Shown piece after piece: positions 53,227-61,829 of a stretch of 64,000 nt of DNA (position 1 is its first letter; each line of letters starts with the position of its first letter). This stretch comes from a virus. Position numbers and translations under genes: made by a program. The DNA lies in IMG/VR virus record IMGVR_UViG_3300028920_000022, positions 62,001-126,000 of that record; one strand, 5' to 3'. The notes below the pieces were generated by a model, which saw only the letters and a program-made list of their open reading frames with translations, had not been told where the DNA came from and made no database searches.

Positions 53227-53800
53227 AATTGCTTCTAAATTATCCTACGAAGACCTATATCAGGTGCAGGATTATCTTATCGATATGTCAGACAGCACCA
53301 TTACTGCCACAGATGTGTGGAAAGATATTGGAAAAATATTACCTACAGGATTAACGAAGCAGCAATTTCTTAAATCATTTACTGCCAACGTAAAAATGAA
53401 ACGCTTGGCTGGGTTTGTGATTCGGGAAGACAAGGTTCTATTAGATAATATTGAAGTAGCCAAGAAAAACTTGACTCATCTAAAGAATCCGCCTAAAATA
53501 ATAGATGACGTTCAAGAGACGTTTAGGAAACCACTTACTACCATGAATAGAACAAAAAAAGTGTGGATAAAAGACAGCTGTTATCGTGTTCCGATGGCAG
53601 CACAAGACATTCACACCTTAATTGAAAGAGTTTTTCTTGGTAAAAAGGATGCTTCTGGAGATGTAATCCTCAATAAAGAACATTATCAATGTGATACCAA
53701 GCTTTTACACAGATATTTTACAGAATTTTTGGGAATTGGTCCCACACCAGAAGATCCACATGAAGATCAAGAATTACCAGACTGGTTGTTAGAGGGTTGA
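53210..53800 (+). CDS. Divergent winged-helix family member, 196 aa
   Basis: YEDLYQVQDYLIDMSDSTITATDVW and LTKQQFLKSFTANVKMKRLAGFVIRED align in layout with the 32665 protein (same N-terminal HTH, same extra C-terminal domain), but the GRYGGI wing has been lost. Overlaps the previous gene by 17 nt. Confidence 0.75.
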   Translation: MPSEYKIASKLSYEDLYQVQDYLIDMSDSTITATDVWKDIGKILPTGLTKQQFLKSFTANVKMKRLAGFVIREDKVLLDNIEVAKKNLTHLKNPPKIIDDVQETFRKPLTTMNRTKKVWIKDSCYRVPMAAQDIHTLIERVFLGKKDASGDVILNKEHYQCDTKLLHRYFTEFLGIGPTPEDPHEDQELPDWLLEG

Positions 53801-53802
53801 AA

Positions 53803-54396
53803 ATGAAAGCTTTGTTACTAGTTGATATTCAAAACGATTTTCTGCCAGGCGGTTCGCTGGCGGTAAATGAGGGGGATTTAATTATCCCCGTTGCAAACGA
53901 ATTGATGGCGCCCAGAGTTACAGATCTGGTGGTTGCAACACAAGATTGGCACCCTCATGGACACGGAAGTTTTGCCTCTGCTAATGGTAAAAACCCTTTC
54001 GAAATGGGTGAGTTATCCGGTTTGCCACAAGTAATGTGGCCAGACCACTGTGTTCAGCATACTTTTGGTGCTCAGCTGGCAGATGAATTAAAAGAAGAAA
54101 AAATTCACAAAACATTTGTTAAAGGAACTGATCCTACTGTTGATAGCTATAGTGCGTTTTATGACAATGCGAAGCGCAATTCCACCGGATTAGGCGAGTG
54201 GCTGAAAAAACAGGGGGTTACTGAGCTTATTGTTTTAGGTTTGGCTACCGATTACTGTGTCAAGTTTTCAGTATTGGATGCATTAGAGCTTGGTTTTAAA
54301 GTCAAACTTGTTGTTGATGGCTGCCGGGCGGTTGATCCGGTTGCTGGAGAACGGGCTATAAAAGATATGGAAGAGGCTGGGGCAGAATTAATATGA
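53803..54396 (+). CDS. pncA: Nicotinamidase (PncA-like), 197 aa
   Basis: Catalytic triad D8 (VDIQNDF), K107 (FVKGTD) and C152 (TDYCVKF), with DWHPHGH as the metal site. Converts nicotinamide to nicotinate, the first step of bacterial NAD salvage. ATG 53803 is preferred to TTG 53797. Confidence 0.93.
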   Translation: MKALLLVDIQNDFLPGGSLAVNEGDLIIPVANELMAPRVTDLVVATQDWHPHGHGSFASANGKNPFEMGELSGLPQVMWPDHCVQHTFGAQLADELKEEKIHKTFVKGTDPTVDSYSAFYDNAKRNSTGLGEWLKKQGVTELIVLGLATDYCVKFSVLDALELGFKVKLVVDGCRAVDPVAGERAIKDMEEAGAELI

Positions 54397-55721
54397 CCAC
54401 GTTAGCAATGACCGTAGCAAAAGCAGAAAGCCATCCCAACGCGGATGCGTTGCGTGTGTATCAATTTGCTCTTCCAAACAGGGAAGATACGCTACAGGTT
54501 GTGGCTAATTTAGAAAATGTCTACGAAGTTGGTGACGTTGTGGTAGTGGTTTTGGCAGACGCCACTCTTAAAGACAATACCAATATAAAAGCCTGCAAAC
54601 TGCGCGGAGTGCCTTCGTATGGAATGGCGCTTGGTAAAACCGAAGTTGAAGTAGGTACCGACTTAACTGAGCAATATGAGTTGCCTGTTGTTCAACGCCG
54701 TGGTGTAAACGTAATCAAATGGACCGAAATTGAATCGTTGTATAATGTGCGACGTGGTCTAAAAGAAATGGGTAAAGAAGATACCCATGTGACGTACTTA
54801 GGGAAAGTAAAGTTGCATGGCAGCTGCGCCGGAATTCAATTATTTACTGACGGACGTATTGTTCCACAAAGCCGTACAAGAGTTTTAGATCCGGAAGATG
54901 ATAATATGGGATTTGCCCGCTGGACAGTTTCCATGTACGATTATTTTTCGCAAGTGCGAGCCAGAGCAAACGAGCTAGGTTATGATCATGTCGTTATTTT
55001 TGGAGAGTGGTCGGGGTCTGGGATCAATAAAGGTGTAGCTATATCTAAAATTGATAGAAAGATTCTGGCTGTTTTTGCGGTACAAATTGGCGGATTGGAT
55101 ACGCCAGCGAAACTAGATATTAACGGTACATCTATCCGCAAACTGTTTCCAGAACATGATGACGTATTCGTTTTGCCCTGGTTGGGTGATGCTTTAATGC
55201 TTGATTTTTCTAACAAAGAACAGTTAGAACGGCAGGCTGAGAAGATAAACCAGTTGGTAGAATCGGTAGAAACACGAGATCCTTGGGTTTACGACACTTT
55301 TGGTGTAGACGGTCTTGGCGAAGGTGTGGTAATGTATCCACTCATCGATAAAAAATACCTCGGAAAAGATGGTCCTATCTTTGTGGATAAAATGGAATTT
55401 TCTGACCTAGTATTTAAAGCCAAAGGTGAGAAACACAAAGTGGTCAAAAGCAAAAAAGCAGCCCAGATTGATCCTGAAGTAGCTGCTGGGGTGGAAGATT
55501 TTGTATCTTTGTTTGTGACTGAGCCACGACTAGAACAGTTCGCACAGCAGGTGGGAATTAGTCAGAAAAATACTGGAGAGTTTCTGAAAAGGTTTTGTTC
55601 TGATGTACAAAAAGAAAGTGTTGCTGAGCTGGAAGCTTCTGGTTTAGAATGGAAACAAGTATCAAAACCTGTCGGCACAGCAGCTAGAACATGGTATTTA
55701 AACGAATGTAAAAAACTATGA
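54393..55721 (+). CDS. RNA ligase with N-terminal OB (tRNA-binding-like) domain, 442 aa
   Basis: Residues 1-90 (KAESHPNADALRVYQF ... VVANLENVYEVGDVVVVVL ... KLRGVPSYGMALG) resemble EMAP-II/Trbp111 OB domains. The ligase core has KLHGSCAG (K140), GEWSGSGINKGVAI and GEGVVMYP, as in the Rnl5 type of RNA ligase known from Deinococcus. ATGA overlap with nicotinamidase. Likely acts on nicked or broken RNA, perhaps tRNA. Confidence 0.9.
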   Translation: MTTLAMTVAKAESHPNADALRVYQFALPNREDTLQVVANLENVYEVGDVVVVVLADATLKDNTNIKACKLRGVPSYGMALGKTEVEVGTDLTEQYELPVVQRRGVNVIKWTEIESLYNVRRGLKEMGKEDTHVTYLGKVKLHGSCAGIQLFTDGRIVPQSRTRVLDPEDDNMGFARWTVSMYDYFSQVRARANELGYDHVVIFGEWSGSGINKGVAISKIDRKILAVFAVQIGGLDTPAKLDINGTSIRKLFPEHDDVFVLPWLGDALMLDFSNKEQLERQAEKINQLVESVETRDPWVYDTFGVDGLGEGVVMYPLIDKKYLGKDGPIFVDKMEFSDLVFKAKGEKHKVVKSKKAAQIDPEVAAGVEDFVSLFVTEPRLEQFAQQVGISQKNTGEFLKRFCSDVQKESVAELEASGLEWKQVSKPVGTAARTWYLNECKKL

Positions 55722-55963
55722 AACTAGGCTTGTTTTTAATCGCAATAGCTTTGATTCTTTGCGGTTTGATTCGTTTGGGAAACCAACACGACCGGCAGCA
55801 AGAAAACAAACTAAAAGCTGAAGTAGACAAAATAACACAGCAGCAAAAAGAATATAAAAAGAATTGTGAAAAACATGGTGGAGTTTACGTTCCAATAACT
55901 GAAGGGCTTCAACTACACATGTATTGTATGAGAAAAGATCTTTTTGTTTCCGATGAGAAATAA
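55718..55963 (+). CDS. Membrane-anchored small protein, 81 aa
   Basis: TM GLFLIAIALILCGLIRLG, coiled coil (ENKLKAEVDKITQQQKEY), then two Cys. ATGA overlap. Similar in design to the 62149 protein. Confidence 0.7.
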   Translation: MKLGLFLIAIALILCGLIRLGNQHDRQQENKLKAEVDKITQQQKEYKKNCEKHGGVYVPITEGLQLHMYCMRKDLFVSDEK

Positions 55964-56357
55964 AGCTAAATGGTACCATTATTTGCTGTCACATTTATAT
56001 AATGTGTGGTCAGTTTTTGTACGCCGGAAATGTTTGCGGGTATTATTTGCTACATCCAGATTATCTATGTTGTATACGCATTTCTGGGTTTGTACTTGTA
56101 CACCATTAGAAATAAAAAACGGAAAATATATAAAACATACTACTTGGTTGTTTAAATGCGAAGAGTGTGGTATTGTTTTAGGTAGAGGTTATTTTGAACT
56201 TGAAAATATTGGTATTGAGCATGGCTACTTGATAAGGGACGATTGTGATAATTTGTGTTCATTTGTGGGAAAATATCATAGCGCTGTAGTGGGAAACCCG
56301 CTGGTTTTGACCGAGCGAACCTGCAGAGATCATCAAGTACAATCAGTATTATTCTGA
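55953..56357 (+). CDS. Zinc-ribbon protein with degenerate tail motif (ends QVQSVLF), 134 aa
   Basis: FWVCTC ... WLFKCEECGIVLG forms the ribbon; the end ERTCRDHQVQSVLF matches the TC-x-(4-5)-tail pattern of the 28182 family. Basic, aromatic N-terminus. ATG 55953 overlaps the preceding gene. Confidence 0.7.
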   Translation: MRNKAKWYHYLLSHLYNVWSVFVRRKCLRVLFATSRLSMLYTHFWVCTCTPLEIKNGKYIKHTTWLFKCEECGIVLGRGYFELENIGIEHGYLIRDDCDNLCSFVGKYHSAVVGNPLVLTERTCRDHQVQSVLF

Positions 56358-56363
56358 GGAAAA

Positions 56364-58643
56364 ATGGAAAGACCTAAATCAAACATTATTGTAGAAACGG
56401 GCGGAGAAGGTACCGAAGAAACTTTTGGTATCGGAAACCTGGGCTTCATTCTTAAAGTTCTTCGGGGGAAGATGTATGCTAATCCTATTAAAGCTATTTG
56501 CAGAGAAATTTCCTCCAATTCTCGCGACGCCCACCGCGAGGTGGGTAAGGATGATCTCCCTATAGAAATTAGTTTACCCAACAGTTTAGATCCACATATT
56601 CGGTTTAAAGATTATGGTCCTGGCATTAGTCCTGACCGTATGAGTAATGTTTTTATTTTGTATGGAAATACCACCAAAGATTCTGATAATGTACAGACTG
56701 GTGGGTTTGGTTTAGGAGCCAAAACTCCGTTCGCATATGCGGATCAGTTTAGTATTATTACCACCACCGAAGAGTTGGTTAATGAAAAAATAGTTCATAT
56801 TAAACGAAACTATATTGCTTACATAGATCCGTCAGAAGCCGGAAAGATGCGTTGTGTCAGCACCACAGAAACGAACGAACCCTGTGGTACCGAAATATCA
56901 ATTTTTGTCAGCGAAGATGATCGTAAAGCATTTACTGATGCTGCAATTGAAGTTACAGAGTTTTGGGATGTTAAACCAAAGCTGTCAGGAAAAAACCCAC
57001 TACCTAAATACAGAGAAAAGTCCAAAGCTCTTTTGGAGGGAAATGGCTGGAATGTTCCCGCGCAAGAAGAAAGTCGCAGGGAAGGGGGTTTAGCGATTGT
57101 AGATGGCATATCGTACCCCATTGATTCGTATTCTCTAAATATTCCATACGAAGAGCAGCGTATGTTGAATTACGGAATACGATTTTATTTTGGGGTTGGG
57201 GAACTAACTCTGTCTTCCAACCGTGAACAGCTACAATACGACAACAATACCACTAATAAAATTAAAGAAAAACTTCAGGACGTGCGTATACATGCGGAAA
57301 AATTTGTGGAAAAACGTTTAGCAAACTGTAAAACGTTACGCGAAGCATATCAATTTTATAGCGACATTAATTGGGCAATTTCAGGCTTAATTCCTAAAAG
57401 TTTTGTTCCAATATGGAATGGTATTGATGTTAGCGGGCGTGTAATATTCCTAAACATAGCTGCCCGCAGAAATAAATACGTAAAAAATGGTGTGGTTAAA
57501 GGTGTTTTTCTAGACAGTTATTCTATCGAAAGCAACGATAGATTATATAAAAATTCATCGTACGATGTGTTCGTACTCAATAATAGTGTACTTTATATTA
57601 ATGATTTGAGTACGGAAAGAATTTCACGCACTAGGGTGCGTAAAATATTAGAAAACACTAAAGAGAATGGTATCAGATATGTACAGGTATTGACATTTGA
57701 TGATGGAGACGTAGATGCTGGATTAAAACGTTGCCAAGAAGCAAACGAACAAAAAATTGATTTGCGACAATTAAATATCCATTATTTGTCTGATGTTCCA
57801 CTTCCCGAGAAAGAAAAGAAGACCAGAAAACCACGCAATGGCAGAGGTAGGAATAAGGAAGCTTTTTCAGCATTCAAGTTTGATTCTAGTTACGTAGCGA
57901 GACGGTCTTGTGATTGCGAGTGGCGCCCAGAAGAAATAGACAAAAACACCCAGGAACCGGCATGGTATGTAATACTTGAAGGTCACAAAAAGAATATTAT
58001 TAGTGGTAATTTGAACATGTCCGTGTCTTGGGTAAGAAGGATTAGAACATTTATTGATGAAATATATACCAGAGAACATAAAAGCGTTATAAATATTTAT
58101 GGCATACACAGTCAAGATATTAATAAAATAGGAAAAAATTGGGTACCTTTAGGTAAGGTGTTTAAAGAAGTGTTCGATGCACAACTTGGGATCCAACCGG
58201 TTGTGACATTAAAAAAGATTCGTGTTGCTATTCAGTCCCACAAATATACCATGGATAAAAACTTTAATAATCATTATATGCCCTTCATTCGTAACGGAAT
58301 TTCGTTTATTGAAAATAATGACAGTATTTTCAAGCAATATTGGGATGCATCTTGCGCTATAGAAAAAGAAATTAGCGAACACAAACAACTGTGGGGTTTT
58401 GCAGAGTTATTATATCCTAAAATTTTTGGCAAACAATTAAAGAACGAACAGTTAGAAATATGTGCCATTCAAGATAGGTTCTTGAAGAGATATCCATTAA
58501 TAAAAAACTTAGACACGTGGGATCCACCACCCAAAGAAGCGTTTTTTGAATATATTAATTTGATAGACGAAAAGTATTCTTTGTTAGAAAACAAAACAGT
58601 TGACAACGAAACTGGTTCTGTTAGGATGGTCGCCAACGGCTAG
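56364..58643 (+). CDS. rIIA: rIIA-like GHKL ATPase, 759 aa
   Basis: The N-terminal ATP-binding domain has REISSNSRDAHRE (N box, E48/N52), DYGPGIS (G1, ~res 83-89) and GGFGLGAKTPFAYADQF (G2, ~res 112-128), followed by a long variable region with a basic linker (KEKKTRKPRNGRGRN). T4 rIIA is a membrane-associated protein involved in lysis control and exclusion of superinfecting or prophage elements. Paired with rIIB, as in T4. Confidence 0.92.
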   Translation: MERPKSNIIVETGGEGTEETFGIGNLGFILKVLRGKMYANPIKAICREISSNSRDAHREVGKDDLPIEISLPNSLDPHIRFKDYGPGISPDRMSNVFILYGNTTKDSDNVQTGGFGLGAKTPFAYADQFSIITTTEELVNEKIVHIKRNYIAYIDPSEAGKMRCVSTTETNEPCGTEISIFVSEDDRKAFTDAAIEVTEFWDVKPKLSGKNPLPKYREKSKALLEGNGWNVPAQEESRREGGLAIVDGISYPIDSYSLNIPYEEQRMLNYGIRFYFGVGELTLSSNREQLQYDNNTTNKIKEKLQDVRIHAEKFVEKRLANCKTLREAYQFYSDINWAISGLIPKSFVPIWNGIDVSGRVIFLNIAARRNKYVKNGVVKGVFLDSYSIESNDRLYKNSSYDVFVLNNSVLYINDLSTERISRTRVRKILENTKENGIRYVQVLTFDDGDVDAGLKRCQEANEQKIDLRQLNIHYLSDVPLPEKEKKTRKPRNGRGRNKEAFSAFKFDSSYVARRSCDCEWRPEEIDKNTQEPAWYVILEGHKKNIISGNLNMSVSWVRRIRTFIDEIYTREHKSVINIYGIHSQDINKIGKNWVPLGKVFKEVFDAQLGIQPVVTLKKIRVAIQSHKYTMDKNFNNHYMPFIRNGISFIENNDSIFKQYWDASCAIEKEISEHKQLWGFAELLYPKIFGKQLKNEQLEICAIQDRFLKRYPLIKNLDTWDPPPKEAFFEYINLIDEKYSLLENKTVDNETGSVRMVANG
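58600..58627 (+). promoter_or_regulatory. Promoter for rIIB inside the rIIA 3' end
   Basis: TTGACA 58600-58605, 16 bp, TAGGAT 58622-58627, leader of about 20 nt with AGGAG before ATG 58654. Confidence 0.6.
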
Positions 58644-58653
58644 GAGAAACACA

Positions 58654-59556
58654 ATGAGTACATCAACCGGATATCCTTATGTTATGACGCGGGATGGAAT
58701 TACTGTATCTATGCCTGACGGCAGCAACAAATCCATCACATCAAATGACCCAAGGTTTACCCAGGTTGTTGAAATCATTCGTGAAAAACGATGGGAAGAC
58801 CTTGAGTCATTGTTGGACATGAAGAAATCTGTAGAAGATTATGGTCGCGAGGGTGGTGATAAGTCTTTTGAGGTTCGTGATGGTGTAGTTTTTGTGGACG
58901 GTGAGGCTCTGCCAGATGCTTTATCTAGTCGTATTGTTGATTTTATGAACCACAAATTGCCCTACGAACCGCTGTTGAAGTTTTGGGCTAATCTCCAATT
59001 GAACCCAAGCTTTCGGGCGGTAAACGATTTGTATGCCTATCTTGAAGCTAATAAGCACCCCATTACGGAAGATGGTTGTTTTATTGGGTATCGTGGTGTA
59101 ACAGCTGATTGGAAGGATCATTACACCCGAAAAATGGATAATAGTATCGGCGCGGTAGTAAAAATGCCTCGCAATAAGGTGGATGAGGATCCTAATGTGA
59201 CTTGTTCGCGAGGGTTGCATGTTGCTAGTTTTGAATATGCTAACAGCAGCTATGGAACCGAAACTGGCGGACATACTGTGGCTGTTATCGTAAATCCCAA
59301 AGATGTTGTGGCAATTCCTGTAGATTACAACAACGCCAAGATACGTGTTTGTGAATTCAAAATTGACAAAGAGATCGAAAAAAGCTTGAACGATCATCCT
59401 TTGTATCGGTCAGACGAATGTGATGAGGACGATTGTGGATGTCACACGTTTGAATCCGAAAACTCCGGCGATACTGATTATAATGAGGAAGAGGATTACG
59501 AGTATTATGATGACGAATCAGACTACGAGGATGACGATGAAAACGACGGCTTCTAA
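58654..59556 (+). CDS. rIIB: rIIB-like protein, 300 aa
   Basis: CFIGYRGVTADWKDHYT ... CSRGLHVASFEYAN is the hallmark of rIIB proteins. The C-terminus is an acidic tail (EEEDYEYYDDESDYEDDDEN). ATG 58654 follows AGGAG. Works with rIIA. Confidence 0.93.
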   Translation: MSTSTGYPYVMTRDGITVSMPDGSNKSITSNDPRFTQVVEIIREKRWEDLESLLDMKKSVEDYGREGGDKSFEVRDGVVFVDGEALPDALSSRIVDFMNHKLPYEPLLKFWANLQLNPSFRAVNDLYAYLEANKHPITEDGCFIGYRGVTADWKDHYTRKMDNSIGAVVKMPRNKVDEDPNVTCSRGLHVASFEYANSSYGTETGGHTVAVIVNPKDVVAIPVDYNNAKIRVCEFKIDKEIEKSLNDHPLYRSDECDEDDCGCHTFESENSGDTDYNEEEDYEYYDDESDYEDDDENDGF

Positions 59557-59800
59557 AGTAGTATTGGTAATTTCCTTCGCTATTATTATATGTTGGGTGG
59601 TGTTTGTTATTATTGCGGTCATCCGCTATCACCCCACTGTGAAAGAAAAATTGATACAAAACATTCAATACTACCAAGATACACGAACTGGACTTTGTTT
59701 TGCGGTAAGTGAGGCTTCTGGAGCCGGTTCTTCTGCTTTGGCTACTGTACCTTGTGACAAAGTCAAGGACCACCTATCACAAGTAGGAGATGTGCAATAA
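59537..59800 (+). CDS. Single-TM phage protein with TGLCFAV motif, 87 aa
   Basis: ATG 59537 follows GAGG within the rIIB tail. TM VVLVISFAIIICWVVFVIIAV, then YYQDTRTGLCFAVSE ... TVPCDKV, a pattern I recall from many phage membrane proteins of unknown function. Confidence 0.75.
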   Translation: MKTTASKVVLVISFAIIICWVVFVIIAVIRYHPTVKEKLIQNIQYYQDTRTGLCFAVSEASGAGSSALATVPCDKVKDHLSQVGDVQ

Positions 59801-61131
59801 TGTGGAGAGAGTTCCGTAGACTTACCAAACAAGCGGAGCTTTACTGGAAAATAAAGCAAGATGGTGACAGCTATACCACCGAACATGGGCAGGTTGGTAC
59901 AGAAAACCCACAAACATTCTCAGACACACCCGGATCAAAAGGAAAAGAGGGAACTAAAGCATTCGTTAATGCTGTAGACAATTGCACCTTTAATGTGGAA
60001 CGTGAAATTCGCAAAAAGGAAGAACACGGTTATATAGAATACATAGATGGTAAACTGGTTAATACAGCAATTACAGATATAGATTTTAACAAATTTTTAC
60101 CTAAACCTTTTTGCAGTTATAAGCCGCAAACTTCTATCACAGAAAGTGCACATAAAAAGATTTTTAAACGTGGTGCTGCTAGGTATACCCGTAAAAGGGA
60201 TGGCATGCAGCATATTGCTGTCAGACACACTTGGGGTTGGGAAATATATACCCGAAGAATGGATTTGGCTAGTGATAGATTTCCCCTGCATATCAAACAG
60301 CTAGAGAGAACGAATTTTGGTGTAGGTACTATTTTAGCCGGTGAAATGATATGTGAGTTTGAAGGGCTAGATGATTTTACTGCACATGCCCGGGGCATTA
60401 GTCGTATTTGTAGGAGCGATCCGCCTGAGGCACGTAAACTGATTGAGGATGGGGAAGTAACCGAACCTATCTTTTACATGTTTGATATTATTTATAACAA
60501 CAAAATTCCGTTAAGAGATGTAAAATATGATGACCGTCGCCAGCTGTTCGTTGAAGGGGTGGGTGACGATTTAGAGCATATTAAATATGTTCAACTGATG
60601 GAGGGTTTAACTCCTGATAATTGGGAAAAAATAGCAAAAGAAAACAAATGGGAAGGGTTTGTCATTGTTGATGGCGATTCAGTTCCTGGGGAAAAATTCT
60701 TTTCTTTTGATGGAGACGCTAAGCGACCCAAGGGGCATCACAAACTGAAGCCGAATTGGGAAAGTGATGTTGTTATATATGCTGGGGTTTTTGGTACCGG
60801 CAAACGGCTGGGTAGAATTGGGTCAGTGTTGGTTGCACAAATCCACCCTCACACAAAGAAATGGATACGTTGTGGTAAGGTTGGTTCTGGGTTTACCGAT
60901 GAAGATCTGTTAGAGTTGGAACTGATTTTTACAGAAAAGAACTTACCAATATTCAAAAAAGAAAAAGAAGACACGGTTGATTTAGAAACGTGTGATGGAA
61001 TTGTGGCGATGATTGAGTATGGTGAGCGGCAACCAAAGACTCAGAAGTTTAGGTTTCCGGTGTTTATGCGTATCAGAACTGATAAAACAATGGGCGAGTG
61101 TATTGTGGAAAGATTAGCGGCAGAGGAATGA
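59800..61131 (+). CDS. ATP-dependent DNA ligase with N-terminal WGR-like domain, 443 aa
   Basis: Residues ~10-80 (YWKIKQDGDSYTTEHGQVGTE ... REIRKKEEHGY) look like a WGR domain, a DNA-end-binding module of PARPs. Ligase motifs follow: I TRKRDGMQ (K132), III AGEMICEFEG, IIIa MFDIIY, IV WEGFVIV, V HHKLKPNW. It is the second ATP-dependent DNA ligase in this window. Confidence 0.9.
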   Translation: MWREFRRLTKQAELYWKIKQDGDSYTTEHGQVGTENPQTFSDTPGSKGKEGTKAFVNAVDNCTFNVEREIRKKEEHGYIEYIDGKLVNTAITDIDFNKFLPKPFCSYKPQTSITESAHKKIFKRGAARYTRKRDGMQHIAVRHTWGWEIYTRRMDLASDRFPLHIKQLERTNFGVGTILAGEMICEFEGLDDFTAHARGISRICRSDPPEARKLIEDGEVTEPIFYMFDIIYNNKIPLRDVKYDDRRQLFVEGVGDDLEHIKYVQLMEGLTPDNWEKIAKENKWEGFVIVDGDSVPGEKFFSFDGDAKRPKGHHKLKPNWESDVVIYAGVFGTGKRLGRIGSVLVAQIHPHTKKWIRCGKVGSGFTDEDLLELELIFTEKNLPIFKKEKEDTVDLETCDGIVAMIEYGERQPKTQKFRFPVFMRIRTDKTMGECIVERLAAEE

Positions 61132-61172
61132 CCAAAGAATTAATACAACAACAGGATATGTTCAATATGTAA
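61128..61172 (+). CDS. Possible micro-gene, 14 aa
   Basis: ATGA overlap after GAGGA; reads MTKELIQQQDMFNM then TAA. It fills the gap before the next gene; too short to judge. Confidence 0.3.
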   Translation: MTKELIQQQDMFNM

Positions 61173-61178
61173 AGTGTA

Positions 61179-61829
61179 ATGTTGTTCCGGAGAGTTAATG
61201 TGGAAAAACCAACACCGCCTACAAAACCAAAACTTCCCGAAATCCTAGAAGGTTCCTCATCATTGCCGGGAATTTCTCCTCCAGAAGAATATTTCGATCA
61301 CATTATTTTCCAGACTAAAACTAACTTCGATATTGCGTTAGAGAAGTTTAAAAAAGATACTCCAAACCCGTCGCGAGAAGAAATTGTGAAGCATTTTCAG
61401 CAACAATATTATTGGGATGTGGAGTATAATAATGAAGGAGGTATTAATAGAATATATAGTGATCGTTTCGGTAACGACCCGAAAGATTTTGAAACAAATG
61501 CTCACAGCAGTTCTGGATCTAAACCTTTTTCCCTATCACAAATTATGGCACAAGTTGATCCATCAGATTACGACAATGTAATGGTAAAAGGTGTAGCTAA
61601 CTACAAAGGTGATTATATATGGGGAGACCCTGGGGTTTGTGTTTTTATTCGTAAAAGAAACCCACGATACGAAGAACAAACGAAAGCTTTTCAGGAATAT
61701 AGAGAAAAAGAAATGGAATATTTTAAACAGGAGGGAGTTTACAATAAAAAATTACAAAAATACGAAGCAGAACGAGAACAAAAAATTGCAATTAAAATTA
61801 AAGAAATGGAAGAAAACGGGGAGCTGTGA
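61179..61829 (+). CDS. Hypothetical protein, 216 aa
   Basis: Pro-rich N-terminus, a central domain (IVKHFQQQYYWDVEYNNEGG), then a long charged coiled coil to the C-terminus. Unrecognised. Confidence 0.7.
   Translation: MLFRRVNVEKPTPPTKPKLPEILEGSSSLPGISPPEEYFDHIIFQTKTNFDIALEKFKKDTPNPSREEIVKHFQQQYYWDVEYNNEGGINRIYSDRFGNDPKDFETNAHSSSGSKPFSLSQIMAQVDPSDYDNVMVKGVANYKGDYIWGDPGVCVFIRKRNPRYEEQTKAFQEYREKEMEYFKQEGVYNKKLQKYEAEREQKIAIKIKEMEENGEL

Noticed and set aside
53470-53500. Promoter inside the 53210 gene (TTGACT, TAAAAT)
   Set aside because: Spacing is good, but the following ATG is out of frame with any gene and no transcription unit begins there.
42157-54396. A complete NAD-rebuilding pathway
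   Set aside because: Only NAD kinase, nicotinamidase and Nudix genes are seen; no enzyme making NAD from nicotinamide or ADP-ribose is in the window. The PRPP-type gene at 25380 is too short for a nicotinamide phosphoribosyltransferase.
26250-56357. The tail motif as a DNA or RNA regulatory repeat
   Set aside because: Third codon positions differ freely among copies, so a nucleotide-level element is unlikely, although one copy (28400-28429) also forms a promoter.
59357-59773. Long minus-strand frame opposite rIIB and the following gene
   Set aside because: It mirrors the acidic rIIB tail and the TM gene, both well supported on the + strand; its own protein (His/Arg-rich) is typical of an antisense shadow.
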